A stretch of 64,000 bases of DNA from Rapidithrix thailandica (GCF_039710355.1 NZ_JBDKWZ010000005.1:124001-188000); one strand, 5' to 3'. Numbered from the stretch's first letter, positions 16,303 through 27,900 are shown. Notes: generated from the letters alone by a model not told the origin. Made by a program: numbers and translations.

Positions 16303-19137
16303 TTATTTCTTTACTACTTTTTCACTCCATTGTTTATCAGGAGACTTCACCAAGACGAAGTACATTCCTGAGGGTAATCTTTCAAGATGTTGAATCATAA
16401 ACTCATTAATACCCTTTGTCAGATTCACCATGGAATGGTACAGGCGGTTTCCTGTGATATCAATTAATTGTATGCTTCCTGTTTTCTGAGTATTGGTTTC
16501 TATCACAATTTTTAGGTCTGAGTGAAAAGGGTTAGGCGATACCAATGTGATTAAGATTGACTCTCGGTTTGGGAGTTTTACGGATATGACTTTCGAAAAG
16601 CTTTCCTTTTTATCCGTATCCACTTGTTTTAAGCGGTAATAAACATTGTTTTGGCCTAAGTTATACACTTCATGGTCCATAAATTGATATGTGCTATTGG
16701 AGCGTCCAATGGCATCTTTATAACCAATAGCTTGAAAAGTATCTCCTCCCAAAGAGCGCTGTATTTCAAAGTAACTATTATTGGTTTCAGAAAGTGTTTC
16801 CCATTGTAACAGGGCCCCGTTTTCTTCCAGGGTTACAAAAAAATCGGAAAGCACAACAGGCAATGGGTTATTGCCACTGGTAGAAATAAATGTAAAAGGG
16901 CTAAAGCTGGAAAAGGAAGAAGTGGCGCTTCCCGGAGAATTTATATCTGTAAAATCAAGGCTAGCACTTGGGTTATTTATCTCCCAATGATTTGAGCCTT
17001 CATCGTAATGGGCTACTTGGAGGTCATCAGTTCCTAAAAGCGCTTGTGTAATATCACTTCTACGAGCATCCTCCCAAGCCAAAGACACTTCTGTGAGTCC
17101 TGGGGCGGTACCACCGCTGTGTTCTACGTCCCAATATTCAATTGTACTGACAATGGTACTGGGGGCTGTAACTAATAACAGTGGATCAATGGTATCATCA
17201 CTGTAGGATGCATAATGGTATTCGGCGGTAAATTCAGTGGTAGCATCGGCCGTTAGCATGTTTGTGATGCTGGCTCGAGCCCAAACGCCATTATCCCCTA
17301 TGGGAAAATAGAAGTCTTCACTACCTGTTTTTTTGACCGGACCATCCACATAACTAGTACTTGCTCCTCCATTGCTTGTCGAGCCACTTTCAAATTGGAA
17401 TACCGTGCTTGAAGTCGTTTGCACGATTCCTTGTGTAAAAGTCGCTTTCCCTCCGGACTTAATCTGGGTAATAGCATTGGGAATCACATCACCTGAGGCT
17501 TTGTTGATTGTGAAGTTATAAAAGATTTCTTCCGTATCGGAAAGGGTGATGTTTTGATCGGTAGTGCCGTCAAATGTCACCGTATTTGTACCTTCATCAA
17601 AATTACTTTCAAGTAGATTGTTTTGCCAGTCACCGGCTATACTAATGTTGTGATCGGCATCTAAAGTAGCATTGCCCGTAATGATCAGGTTGCCGTCTAC
17701 ATCCAGGTCATTCCGGGTTACTTTTGTGCCGCTTTCCGCGAATTGTACATGGTAGTAGTTCAGACCAAATACAGTTTGACCACCAGCAGCATTATAATTA
17801 AATGTATTGCTATTAGTAGCACAATCCAGTATGCTTTCTACATCAGCATCACTGGTACCGGTTCCTGCAAAGTTCCAGGTGGCACCGTTTAAGTTACTGA
17901 ATTCACTTCCGGAGTCTATACTTCCATCAGTAAAGTCTCCTGATTGGTAGATGGTAGCATTGTTATTCAACTCCAGGTCTCCGTCATTTAAGGTAATATC
18001 TTGGAATATTAATACTGAATTATTTTCCAGTGTTGCACCACTGATACTACTCCCATCCATATAGATAGCACTGTTGATAGAAGTTGTTTGGTTATTGACA
18101 AACCCGGTGTTGTTTTCATCGAAATACAAACGGTTAATAAATAAGGTATCTGACAAATTATTTGTTATGGTTGAATTTGCACTCCCGGAAGAAAATAGTA
18201 AATCTTCTGAAAGGGTAATGGAGCTATTGCCATCCACCTCCAAAAATGAGCTTCCTTCATTGAGGCTAATATTGGAGATCTCTAAGGTACCTTCATTATT
18301 TAACAAGATACTGTACGCAGATTGGTAATTAATATCTGCCGTATTGCTGTTGGCATCCATCGTTCCACCGGATTCAATATTTACAAAGCCTTTTTCAATG
18401 TCCAGATAATAGGCCGCTCCCCATTGCAAGGTTCCGGTATTTTGCACATCCACAGCTCCCACAGCCCCACTTACATCTAAGGTAATTACATCATTATTTC
18501 CAATAACTGCCACATTTGTACCATTGGGTGTGCACCCACAGGCCACCCTTCCACCTACTGAAAAGTCATCTGTCGACCAATTGTTTCCATCACTCCAATT
18601 CCCGGTATTGAATGAGTAAATGGGGACAACCGAGGAAACTGTTACATTGTCAAATGTAGCTTCTTGCCCGTTAATTTTTATAGTAATCTGTACGTTGTTA
18701 CCAGTGAGAATCCTGGAAGTAACTACACTACTACCCGTAGATACTGCAGTACTGATGTATTCAAAAATAGTGGATTCTTTCCCTCCGTCTTCTTGAATAA
18801 TGACTTGTATGTAATCTCCGGCACCGAAATCCCAAAAGACATCCAGGGAGATTTGAACATAAGCCTCTCCGGAAATGTCAATATTTTCAGAAGCCCAGAT
18901 TTGTTCACTTCCGGTATTTGAAGCATAGAATTTATCATTTCCGATAAGGGTTACTCCCCATACATCAGGGGAACCGTTGGGTAAGGCACTCCAATCTGAG
19001 CCTAGAGGGAGGTTATCATCATTCCCTGTGGTAGCTCCTGTAGAATAGCCGGAAAAGTCTTCAATCCACACTTGAGCTAAGGCATTATTAAATAGAAATA
19101 AGATAAGGAAAAGTAGCAAAAAATAGTGTTTTTTCAT
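16303..19137 (-). CDS. Large T9SS-exported surface protein
   Basis: A 944-residue predicted surface protein. The signal peptide is MKKHYFLLLFLILFLFNNALAQ; the ATG at 19137 is used because the frame continues upstream only to a TTG. The N-terminal region (WIEDFSGYSTGATTGNDDN) resembles a jelly-roll binding segment. A long Asn/Ser/Thr/Gly-rich region with repeated short beta motifs (GTLEISNISLN, ANSTITNNLSDTLFI, ATLENNSVLIFQDITL) suggests a right-handed beta-helix or similar adhesin fold up to about residue 600. The C-terminal ~90 residues form a type A sorting domain (LVSPNPFHSDLKIVIE, then LPSGMYFVLVKSPDKQWSEK). Function is probably adhesion or matrix; no catalytic motif was seen. Confidence 0.82.
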   Translation of the reverse strand: MKKHYFLLLFLILFLFNNALAQVWIEDFSGYSTGATTGNDDNLPLGSDWSALPNGSPDVWGVTLIGNDKFYASNTGSEQIWASENIDISGEAYVQISLDVFWDFGAGDYIQVIIQEDGGKESTIFEYISTAVSTGSSVVTSRILTGNNVQITIKINGQEATFDNVTVSSVVPIYSFNTGNWSDGNNWSTDDFSVGGRVACGCTPNGTNVAVIGNNDVITLDVSGAVGAVDVQNTGTLQWGAAYYLDIEKGFVNIESGGTMDANSNTADINYQSAYSILLNNEGTLEISNISLNEGSSFLEVDGNSSITLSEDLLFSSGSANSTITNNLSDTLFINRLYFDENNTGFVNNQTTSINSAIYMDGSSISGATLENNSVLIFQDITLNDGDLELNNNATIYQSGDFTDGSIDSGSEFSNLNGATWNFAGTGTSDADVESILDCATNSNTFNYNAAGGQTVFGLNYYHVQFAESGTKVTRNDLDVDGNLIITGNATLDADHNISIAGDWQNNLLESNFDEGTNTVTFDGTTDQNITLSDTEEIFYNFTINKASGDVIPNAITQIKSGGKATFTQGIVQTTSSTVFQFESGSTSNGGASTSYVDGPVKKTGSEDFYFPIGDNGVWARASITNMLTADATTEFTAEYHYASYSDDTIDPLLLVTAPSTIVSTIEYWDVEHSGGTAPGLTEVSLAWEDARRSDITQALLGTDDLQVAHYDEGSNHWEINNPSASLDFTDINSPGSATSSFSSFSPFTFISTSGNNPLPVVLSDFFVTLEENGALLQWETLSETNNSYFEIQRSLGGDTFQAIGYKDAIGRSNSTYQFMDHEVYNLGQNNVYYRLKQVDTDKKESFSKVISVKLPNRESILITLVSPNPFHSDLKIVIETNTQKTGSIQLIDITGNRLYHSMVNLTKGINEFMIQHLERLPSGMYFVLVKSPDKQWSEKVVKK

Positions 19138-19485
19138 GGTTTCACTCAAATTGATAAAAGAGGTAGGAACTAGTGATTGAAGCCGTGGTTAGTATTGCTT
19201 ATTTTATAACTCCTTTATTTACTACTTACGATATGAATGTGTTATTAATTATCTGTTTTACAGTATATTGTAATATATTTCTTTATTTGGATAATAAAAT
19301 GAAAGAAAATATAATTATACCTATTTATAGTTGTTGAATAAGATTTGTAAAGTGAAACAAAAGACGGATTTTCAATAAAAAATCATCTACTGCAAAAATG
19401 TAAGGAATCTATATTTTTTAATATTTTTGAAACATTTACCAAAGAATTTATCTTTATATATCTACCTATTATACTTAGATAAATT
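19138..19485. other. AT-rich divergent intergenic region
   Basis: This 348-base gap separates the divergent T9SS gene and the dCTP deaminase-family gene. Apart from the promoter at 19426-19456 I see only AT-rich sequence. Confidence 0.5.
19426..19456 (+). promoter_or_regulatory. Promoter of the dCTP deaminase-family gene
   Basis: TTTG at 19426-19429, 19 bases, TATCTTTA at 19449-19456; matches the Bacteroidetes TTTG-N19-TAnnTTTG pattern except for the last base. It lies about 30 bases before the start codon. Confidence 0.6.
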
Positions 19486-20007
19486 ATGATACTTTCTGGT
19501 AAACAAATTCAAGAGAAACTAGGGAAAGATATTTTCATTGAACCCTTTCAACCGCAGCAACTGAATCCTAACAGTTATAATCTCCGGCTTCATAACGAAC
19601 TATTAGTTTATAAGGAAAGAATATTGGATATGAAAAAAGCCAATGCTTATGAACTGATCAAAATCCCGGAAGAAGGCTTGGTATTGGAGCCTGGCAGGCT
19701 TTATTTGGGGAGAACCTTGGAAAGAACCCGTGCCGAGGTGCATGTGCCCAAGTTAGAAGGGCGCTCCTCGGTAGGGCGTTTGGGAATTTTCATTCATATT
19801 ACTGCTGGCTTAGGGCATGTAGGTTCGGATGGCTATTGGACCTTGGAAATCAGCTGCGTTCAACCGGTAAGAATTTACCCTCATGTGGAAATTTGTCAAA
19901 TATACTTTTTTGAAATCAAAGGTGATCACGACCCTTACACAAGTAAGTATCAACACAATGATGGGGTACAGCCTAGTTTTATGTACAAAGAATTCATAGA
20001 GAAATAG
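19486..20007 (+). CDS. dcd: dCTP deaminase family protein
   Basis: A 173-residue cytoplasmic enzyme of the dCTP deaminase/dUTPase trimeric fold, supplying dUMP for dTMP synthesis or removing dUTP. Visible motifs are PNSYNLRLH near the N-terminus, KLEGRSSVGRLGIF (phosphate-binding Arg-Ser-Ser), GLGHVGSDGYWTLEI with the putative catalytic Glu, and QIYFFEIKG. The usual D-P-G-x-x-G of the E. coli type is replaced by H-V-G-S-D-G, a variant that I believe also occurs in other dCTP deaminase annotations, so deamination versus dUTPase activity is not settled. The gene is convergent with the flavin split-barrel gene. Confidence 0.85.
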   Translation: MILSGKQIQEKLGKDIFIEPFQPQQLNPNSYNLRLHNELLVYKERILDMKKANAYELIKIPEEGLVLEPGRLYLGRTLERTRAEVHVPKLEGRSSVGRLGIFIHITAGLGHVGSDGYWTLEISCVQPVRIYPHVEICQIYFFEIKGDHDPYTSKYQHNDGVQPSFMYKEFIEK

Positions 20008-20031
20008 TACAATATTCTACAATGCCTTCGG

Positions 20032-20061
20032 GCACACCACTTTATTTGACAAGTGGTGTGC
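20032..20061. terminator. Hairpin between convergent genes
   Basis: Perfect 11-base stem GCACACCACTT/AAGTGGTGTGC with an eight-base loop between two convergent genes; no T run follows on either strand. Confidence 0.5.
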
Positions 20062-20070
20062 AGGGAGGTA

Positions 20071-20610
20071 TTATTTGTAAAGAATGGGTTTGCCGTTTAT
20101 ACTAATGCTGTTCTTTGCCCGGCGGTAATTGTTCAATCCTTCCTCCCCCTTTCTTTCGGACCAATCCAATAAAGTACTACGTTCCCCTTGGTATTGGTAA
20201 AATGGGATGGAAAAACCACAACTACTTTGCACCGAGTCGATATGCAGGACAAAAATTTGTCGGGTTCCCAATAAAGGTTCGAAATGAGTCATATATTCAT
20301 TCCATCGTTCATCCGAGGACTGAATGACTTCCTCCTTACCGAATAAGCGTAAAATCAAAGGATTCTTTTCAAAGCTGCAAAACATCACTGTCATACGCCC
20401 ATTTTCTAAGACATGAGCGGCTGTTTGATTTCCACTTCCGGTTAGGTCCTGATAAGCCACTTGATTGGGACCCAGCGCCCGGAAGGTATCCATGCCCTTC
20501 GGTGACAAATTAATTCTCCCTTCTTCCGGAGCCGTTGCCACAAAGAATATTTTCTGCTTTTGGATGAAGTCAATCAGTGTTTGATCCAATGCTTCAATTA
20601 ATTTGCCCAT
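20071..20610 (-). CDS. Pyridoxamine 5'-phosphate oxidase-like flavin split-barrel protein
   Basis: A 179-residue cytoplasmic protein of the FMN-binding split-barrel family. The N-terminus (FIQKQKIFFVATAPEEGRIN) and LSPKGMDTFRALGPNQVAY match the family's flavin-binding strand region, followed by HVLENGRMTVMFCSFEKNP and LRLFGKEEVI. Members bind FMN, F420, heme or B6 vitamers; this group of short proteins is usually unassigned. The ATG at 20610 is used; the frame extends upstream, but the extra residues are basic and not family-like. It is monocistronic on the minus strand. Confidence 0.82.
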   Translation of the reverse strand: MGKLIEALDQTLIDFIQKQKIFFVATAPEEGRINLSPKGMDTFRALGPNQVAYQDLTGSGNQTAAHVLENGRMTVMFCSFEKNPLILRLFGKEEVIQSSDERWNEYMTHFEPLLGTRQIFVLHIDSVQSSCGFSIPFYQYQGERSTLLDWSERKGEEGLNNYRRAKNSISINGKPILYK

Positions 20611-20866
20611 ACGATTCGGAGGTTTAAGGTTTGTCTCTCTAAAAATACAATTTTTCGTAAATGTTTGCTTCTTTCTCAGGACTTTCTGCAAGTTTTTACT
20701 TGTGGGTATTAAGTTTTAGTTATTTAAGATTATTAACCAAATCAAATAAATTTAGTACCACTTAAAAGGTATTAAATTGTTATTTTTACATTCATGATAA
20801 TTCAGCATGCAGCCCCACAAACTCTCCCCCTAATCATCACTTTTTTTTCTAAACCAATTCAACCCC

Positions 20867-23800
20867 ATGAACAAATTAGCTGCTTATTTTTTGCGTTGTG
20901 TTGTCTTTGTATTTTTTTTCAATTTTTTCCATCCAGTGACCGCCCAATATTGGGAGGAAGTGGCCAAAGTGCTTCCTCGTCCCTATGCACATCCGAATTT
21001 TCTGCAAGAGTTTGGCTATGCTGTTGCCATACACGGAAATACTGCTATTGTAGGAGCTCCCAAAGATGAAATTTCCGGCTGGGAGAATGGTTCAGCCTAT
21101 ATTTTTGAATTCAGGGACAGTTCCTGGCAGAAAGTAGCCCGTTTGATGCCTGATGCTCCCAACAAGCCTTATCATGACCCTGGAAATTTCCGGCATTTTG
21201 GCCAAGAGGTTGCTATTTCTGAAAGTTTAATTTTGGTATCTTCGGCCTATGAAATACATGCGTTTTTTAAACCTGATTCGGGCTGGGTAGATATGCTGCC
21301 CAATTTACAAATTTTATTTACTCCTGATGAAGGTAGACGTAACCTGGCCCTTTCAGAAGATATGATTGTAATAGGAGATTTTGTGTATACAAAATCTAAA
21401 TACTCGAATGATTGGGCTGGTAGTCTAGGTGATCCTGGAACTTATTTATCCACTTCAACAGGAGTAGAGCTTACAACAACGGTTGCGATCCACAGTGATC
21501 AAACCATTGCGATCAGAGGTGTGGACAATTTGATTTATGTATTTGAAAAGCCTGAAGACGGTTGGGCATATATGATGACTGAAACGGCTGTTCTAACCCC
21601 TTCTGATCCTGTGGAGAATATGCCATTCGGAACCTCTATTGCCATGGATGAAGAAACCATTGTTGTAGGTGCCCCTCAGGATTCTGTAGCGGGTAATGCG
21701 GAACAGGGTGCCCTTTATGTCTTTTCAAAATCGGATACCACTTGGGTGAATATGACCGAAACCGCCCGGCTTACTTGTTCTGATGGTGCTTCTTATGGAC
21801 ATTTTGGTAGTTGGGTATCCCTGGATAAAGATAGAATATTGAGTAAACAAAACAATGCATTCTATACATTTACCAAACCTACAGGAGGATGGATTTCTTC
21901 CACAGAAACGAAAAGGTTAGCTGTTCCCGATAGTCTTTTTAATGAGAATATTTCTGAAATCTGTGCTTATGGAGAAACTATTTTGATGGGAGTGCCGACA
22001 AAAACGGTGAACGGGCATGAGAATTTGGGCCTGGTTCATGTCCTTGGCTTTCAGGAGAATGGTATGGACACCTCTGTGACGGTTACACAAGTTTACCCGG
22101 AAGAAACCATCTGGGGGAATCTCAAAGAGTATTTTGGAAGTGCTATTGACATTGATCAAAATACAGCAGTGTTGGCGCAACATGGTATGAACAAGGGTGC
22201 TGACCTGGGACAAGTCTTTATTTACGAGTTTGAGAATGCAGCGTGGACCCAAGTGGCTACTCTCACTGCTTCCGTAACGGATTCGTTGGATATTTTTGGA
22301 GTGGAAGTGGCCGTTAAGGGGGATGTGGTTTTAGTTTCGGGTACCTATGAAAAGAAACAAGTGGTATACCTTTTTGAAAAACCGGACAGCGGTTGGGTAG
22401 ACATGCATGAAACGGCTTTGCTTTCATCTTCTTTACCACCGGGAGAGGAAGATCGGTTTGGAAGTGAGTTAGCGATGTCAGACGATTTAATAGTGGTGGG
22501 TGATTGGGGGAAATACCTCGATTTTCCTGAGCAAGGAATTGTCTACCTGTATGAGAAGCCTGCCGGGGGATGGGTTAGCGCTCAAGAAACGGCTGTGCTG
22601 AAAGCCAGTAACGGGCATCAATGGGAAAGTTTTGGCAATTCCGTTGCTGTTGAGGAGGAGAGTGTTTTTGTAGGGGCATTAGGTCATTCTTACTCGGATA
22701 CTTATTATACCAATGTAGGTTGTGTATATGTATTCCAAAAACCGGAAGGTGGTTGGACAAATATTACCGAAACCGCCATTCTTTCACCTTCATATCGTGA
22801 TGTAGGTTCTTATTTTGGGGCTGATATTGCTGTTTCAGGGGGGATTCTTGTAGCAGGAGCCCCTGGAGTGGATACTTGGGATGACGATTCCTATCCTTTT
22901 GGTGGGCCTAATGGTGGCGCTTTGTACTTGTATGAAAAGCCCGTTTCCGGATGGGTGAATATGACTGAGACAGCCTTTTTGAAAGCAGTTGGTCCTTATG
23001 AAGATGATTATCTGGGAGGGTATGTAGCAATTGAAGGAGATTTCGTTTTTGGAATGGCTTCCACTAGTTTTCACCGGTATGGAAACGGTCGAGGAGAACT
23101 TCAGTACTTTATAAAACCTCAAGGGGGATGGTCCGGTACCGTAGAATCTGTGAGTACAATCATTGCATCAGATGCAAAAATTGAAAACTACTTCGGTACT
23201 TCAGTGGCCCTTTCAGGGGATAAAATGGTGGCAGGTGCCCCGGGTAATTTTGGAAATTCTTCGAAAAGTGGGGCTGTCTATTTTTTCCAGGCGAAGCCGG
23301 CAGAAATATGGGATATAAGGCCTTATTTTGCTAATCAAAGCAATAAAGCCGGAGATGTCATTTCTATTCAACTGCAGTTTTCTCAACCTGTAGAAGTTCA
23401 AAACCCGCAAGTTCCTCCCAAACTACTACTGGAAACCGGCGAAACCGACCGCTTTGCCATATACAAAGAGAACAACGGTACCGACAGATTTGTTTTTGAA
23501 TACACGGTACAAGCGGGGGATTATGCCAAATGGCTGGATTACAAATCGGAAGAGGCCTTGGTGATCAGTGATAATGCCGGCATTATTTCCGCAAACGGAT
23601 TGCCGGCCCGGCTTACCTTGCCTGCTCCGGGAACTGAGAATTCTTTAAGTAATAGACAAATTCTGGTAGATGCCATTCCTCCACAGTTTGCTTCGGTGAG
23701 TGAAGAGGATGACGGGTATTACAAACCCGGTGATTTCCTGACAATAAAAGTCGATATGAATGAAGCGGAATTGCTTCTTACTACAGACCTTTCTTCTGTC

Positions 23801-24541
23801 GATCATGACTTGAACACGGCGGCTGAATTTGCCGACTTGGGAAATGGATGGTATGAGTTGACCGTGGGCCCGCTAGATGCCGGCGGTAATATGCAGGAAG
23901 GTACTTTTCAAATTTCTGTCAAGGCGATGGATATTGTCGGTAATATCAGTCATGACAGCTCTTTGATGGTGATCACTGACAAAACCTCACCCTCCGTGCA
24001 GCTATATCCTCCCAAATACGAGCCTGTCACCAATGTTCCCTTTTTGGTTATGGCCTATTTTTCCGAACCTGTGTATGGTTTGGAACCTTCCGACTTTACC
24101 GTGCAAAACGGACAGGTCAACCAGTTGAAAGGTAGTGACCAGAAGTATAAGGTTTATGTCACACCCCAAGCCAATGGCCAGGTGCAAGTGCAATTACCAC
24201 ACAATGTGGTACAGGACCGGGCCGGAATGGCTAATCGGGAATCCAATTTGATCGAGGTCATATACCAAGGGCAAGGCAGTGTATTGGGCACTACAAAATT
24301 TGTTGATACTCCAAAGGTATTTCCCAACCCGGCTATACAAAGTCTGCACATTGGTATTTCGGAAGCACAAGCCTTGCCTGCATCCTTAAAAGTATATCAC
24401 GCCAATGGAAAATTGGTTTGGGAAGAAACGCTTACCAAAAAGCACAGTACCATTCCCGTACATCAGTTGACCAAAGGTGTGTATATTCTTCAGATTGCTA
24501 ATGCACAGGACAGGGTGGTCCGGCGCTTTGTCAAACAGTAA
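20867..24541 (+). CDS. Giant T9SS surface protein with FG-GAP-like repeats (copy 1)
   Basis: A 1224-residue exported protein with signal peptide ending HPVTAQ. From residue ~25 to ~805 there are about twelve repeats of ~55-65 residues with the pattern G-W-x-[NDS]-M-x-E-T-A-x-L ... F-G-x-[SA]-[VI]-A ... VVGAP, an FG-GAP-like beta-propeller unit. The opening blade type (SSWQKVARLMP) recurs half way (AAWTQVATLTAS), suggesting two consecutive propellers. Next come three Ig-like domains (GDVISIQLQFSQPVEV; PGDFLTIKVDMNEAEL; FLVMAYFSEPVYGLEPSDF), and a type A sorting tail (VFPNPAIQSLHIGI, then TKGVYILQIANAQDRVVRRF). The next gene is a paralogue with the same architecture in the same order. Likely an adhesin or surface-layer protein. 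Confidence 0.88.
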   Translation: MNKLAAYFLRCVVFVFFFNFFHPVTAQYWEEVAKVLPRPYAHPNFLQEFGYAVAIHGNTAIVGAPKDEISGWENGSAYIFEFRDSSWQKVARLMPDAPNKPYHDPGNFRHFGQEVAISESLILVSSAYEIHAFFKPDSGWVDMLPNLQILFTPDEGRRNLALSEDMIVIGDFVYTKSKYSNDWAGSLGDPGTYLSTSTGVELTTTVAIHSDQTIAIRGVDNLIYVFEKPEDGWAYMMTETAVLTPSDPVENMPFGTSIAMDEETIVVGAPQDSVAGNAEQGALYVFSKSDTTWVNMTETARLTCSDGASYGHFGSWVSLDKDRILSKQNNAFYTFTKPTGGWISSTETKRLAVPDSLFNENISEICAYGETILMGVPTKTVNGHENLGLVHVLGFQENGMDTSVTVTQVYPEETIWGNLKEYFGSAIDIDQNTAVLAQHGMNKGADLGQVFIYEFENAAWTQVATLTASVTDSLDIFGVEVAVKGDVVLVSGTYEKKQVVYLFEKPDSGWVDMHETALLSSSLPPGEEDRFGSELAMSDDLIVVGDWGKYLDFPEQGIVYLYEKPAGGWVSAQETAVLKASNGHQWESFGNSVAVEEESVFVGALGHSYSDTYYTNVGCVYVFQKPEGGWTNITETAILSPSYRDVGSYFGADIAVSGGILVAGAPGVDTWDDDSYPFGGPNGGALYLYEKPVSGWVNMTETAFLKAVGPYEDDYLGGYVAIEGDFVFGMASTSFHRYGNGRGELQYFIKPQGGWSGTVESVSTIIASDAKIENYFGTSVALSGDKMVAGAPGNFGNSSKSGAVYFFQAKPAEIWDIRPYFANQSNKAGDVISIQLQFSQPVEVQNPQVPPKLLLETGETDRFAIYKENNGTDRFVFEYTVQAGDYAKWLDYKSEEALVISDNAGIISANGLPARLTLPAPGTENSLSNRQILVDAIPPQFASVSEEDDGYYKPGDFLTIKVDMNEAELLLTTDLSSVDHDLNTAAEFADLGNGWYELTVGPLDAGGNMQEGTFQISVKAMDIVGNISHDSSLMVITDKTSPSVQLYPPKYEPVTNVPFLVMAYFSEPVYGLEPSDFTVQNGQVNQLKGSDQKYKVYVTPQANGQVQVQLPHNVVQDRAGMANRESNLIEVIYQGQGSVLGTTKFVDTPKVFPNPAIQSLHIGISEAQALPASLKVYHANGKLVWEETLTKKHSTIPVHQLTKGVYILQIANAQDRVVRRFVKQ

Positions 24542-24555
24542 CAGCCTTGTATGAG

Positions 24556-24588
24556 AAAACCGCTTCTTTAGAGGAAGCGGTTTTTTTT
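24556..24588 (+). terminator. Intrinsic terminator between the tandem paralogues
   Basis: Stem CCGCTTC/GAAGCGG, seven-base loop, A run before and T8 after; the two paralogues are therefore separate transcripts. Confidence 0.85.
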
Positions 24589-24933
24589 CAGAAAAATCTT
24601 CTTTGAAAATGTAAGATCAGCTTCTGGAAGTTACAATACTCCTCTTTCCTGTTTGTAGTAAGGTGTTAAGTTTTATTAAGAATATATTAGAAATTGACTT
24701 GTACACTTTGTTAGTGAATTTATTACCTTAGAATCCTGATTTTTTGATACAGTACAATTCCCTTTAATGAATCGCAATCTTCTATTAATTTATCACCTGA
24801 TATCAAAATTTTACTTTTAGTAAATTACTCAATGACAAGCTGTTGTGAGTTGATTGGTGTTTTTTTGCTTCTTGCAAATCCATGATTCTTACTTCCTAAT
24901 TACTATCGTTTTTTAAACTTATCACTCAAATTC
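24589..24933. other. Intergenic region before the second paralogue
   Basis: This 345-base AT-rich stretch has no plausible gene. TACTTTTA near 24809 could be a -7 element, but no clear -33 partner is seen. Confidence 0.4.
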
Positions 24934-27900
24934 ATGTATACGCTCAAACCAAATCATTGGACCCTTATTCTTTGGATTAGTTTTTCACCAATGATCCTTT
25001 CTCATCGTACACAGGCACAGACTTTCGAACAAGTAGCAACATTGCTCCCTGCTCCCCATGAAAATTATAGTTTAAACCCTCAAATAGGCTCTTCCATTGC
25101 AATAGAGGGTGATCTGGCTATTGTAGGAGCGATTGGAGATGATCAGACAGGACCAAACAACGGAGCTGCTTATATCTTGCAGTTCGATGGTGAAACCTGG
25201 CAAAAAATGGCGAAGCTCACCGCTTCGGATGTAGGTTATGCAGAGAACTTCGGCAAAGCGGTAGCCCTTTGGGGAGACGTGGCTGTGGTAACCTCGGATA
25301 ACAAAGCATACGCCTTTGAAAAGCCCTCAGAAGGTTGGACTGATATGATCGAGACCGCCAAACTCTCTAACCCTGGCGGAACATATGAAAATTTCGGTCA
25401 GTCAGTTAGCATTTTTGATGAAACGGTGGTGGTGGGGGTACCACAAAACCTACAAGCTTATGTAGGGGCTGGCAAATGTTATGTGTATTCCAAACCTTCC
25501 GGGGGTTGGCAAGACACTACTCCGGTTGCTACTCTGACCGCTTCCAACGGTTTTACCGGTGACCATTTCGGTTGGTCAGTAACCATGGATGACGAAGGCA
25601 TTTTAGTCGGTGCCCCGGAAAAAGAAATAAACGGTTACTCTCAAAGTGGAGCGGTGTACGTTTTTGAAAATCAGTCCTCTTGGACTGATCAAACGGAGTT
25701 GTCTCAACTGGTTCCCTCGGAAAGTGGGGCCAAGGCCTTTGGGTACGCCTTGGCATTGTCCAATGGAACGAGCATCATTGGAGCCCCTCTCAAGCAAGTA
25801 AACGGCAGTCCGTCTCAGGGAGCCGTGTATGTATATACCCGGCCGGATTCAGGATGGGCAAAGGCCTCCGAAACAGCCCGGTTAACCGCCTCTGACGGAG
25901 AAAGCGGAGATCATTTTGGTCAGGCTGTAAGCCTGAATGATGGCTTAGCCTTAATAGGTGCACCGTTTAAAGAAATGGATTCGGGTGCAGCGTATATATT
26001 TGAAAAGCCGGAAAATGGCTGGACTACTTCAACAGAAACAGAGAAACTATGGGCATCTGATGGCAATACAAAGGATGTTTTTGGGACTGCAATCGCCATA
26101 CACCCGCAGACAGCATTGGTCTGCGCCCCGCACAAAACCGTAGATACCAATGAAAAACAGGGGAGTGTGTACGTTTTTTCCCCCAATCAAACTGATTGGA
26201 CCAGTGTTTCTGAAACAGAGCAATTGTCTTCTTTATTTACCCCTTTTGTCAACAACCTGGATGACCAATTTGGCATCTCCGTTGCCATTGATGGTACTAC
26301 TGCCGTAGTCGGTATGGGAATGATGGATTTTCCCATAGATCTGGACAAAGGGCAAGTATTGGTATATGAATATGCGGAGGAGGCGTGGGAACTCAGTGCG
26401 GTACTTACTGCAACAGATGGAAGGTTGGGTGATAACTTTGGCTATTCAGTAGCCATTTCAAATCAAACAATTGTAGTAGGTGCTCCCAATAAAGAGGATG
26501 AAAAAGGAGCCGCCTATGTATTTGTACAACCTTCGGAAGGTTGGGGAAATATGCAGGAAACAGCCAAACTAACTCCTCAGCAAGGAAGTGCAAACGACCA
26601 TTTCGGACATGCAGTGGCAATAGAGGAGAAGGTGATTGTAGTGGGAGCCCCGGACAAAGACGGGAATGGAAGTGATCAAGGCTTAGTGTATTTATTTGAA
26701 AAACCTTCCGGAGGTTGGGTCAATATGAATGAGACAGGACAGTTGGCCGCTTCCAATGCGGCCGATTTTGACCGCTTTGGCATGTCGGTAAGTATTGATG
26801 ATGTAACAGTGACTGTAGGCGCTCCCTATAAAAATATCATGAGCCCTTATGATGCCACAGGAGGAGCTTATGTATTTGAAAAACCCGGAACTGGTTGGGG
26901 GGCGAGTCAAAACGAAACTGCTTTTTTAACTCCTACCATTCAGGAGTTCGGATCTTATCGCTTTGGTAATTCGGTAGCAGTGGATGGAACGACCGTAGTG
27001 GTAGGAGCTCCGGGGAAAGACTCAAGAGATGGTTATGAAATTAATGCGGGAGCTGCTTATGTTTACGAAAAACCTGATATGGGCTGGGAGAATATGACTG
27101 AAACGGCTATGTTAACCGCTGCCGGAGCTACGGAAGATGATGTCTTTGGTACTTCCGTGGCGATAGACCATGACCGTATTCTGATAGGAGCATTGAATTT
27201 AAACCCTTGGTATGGAATGGGACAAGGATCGTTTTACCTGTTTAACAAACCCAATTCGGGGTGGGCATCTACCCAAGGTGGTATGGTATATTTTGCTTCA
27301 AACCCCGCTCAAAATGACTTGTTTGGTTATGCCTTGGCCATTGACCAAGATAAAATTATAGTGGGAACACCTCAGAAGTATGCCCCGGACTGGGAAAGTG
27401 GTATTGCGTATTGTTTTCAGGCACAAACGGCCAGTGTGCAATATGTGGCTGCTACCAATAGCAATGGTGCCTACAAAGCAGGGGATACATTAACACTTCA
27501 GGTAGTATTCGATCAGTCTGTACAGATCGAAAACCCGGAGAGCCCTCCATCACTACTTTTGGAAACCGGAGAAACTGACCGTTACGCCGTGTATACGGAA
27601 GGAAGTGGTACCTCAAGGTTAACATTTGAATATGAAGTAATGCCAGGGGATGTTAATCAAGACTTGGATTATCAGTCTACCGATGCTTTGCAAGTGACGG
27701 GGAACACCCGGGTCGTAGCAGGAGGATTTGACGCGAATCTTGTATTGCCTGCTCCCGGCACTTCCGGGTCATTGGGAAGTGAAAAAGATTTGTGGGTAGA
27801 TGCACAAGCACCTGTGTTTGTGAAAGTAGAAGATGAAGGAGATGGCAATTACCGGGCAGGGGAAAGGCTTACCTTGATGGCATCTCTCGGAGAAGCCGGT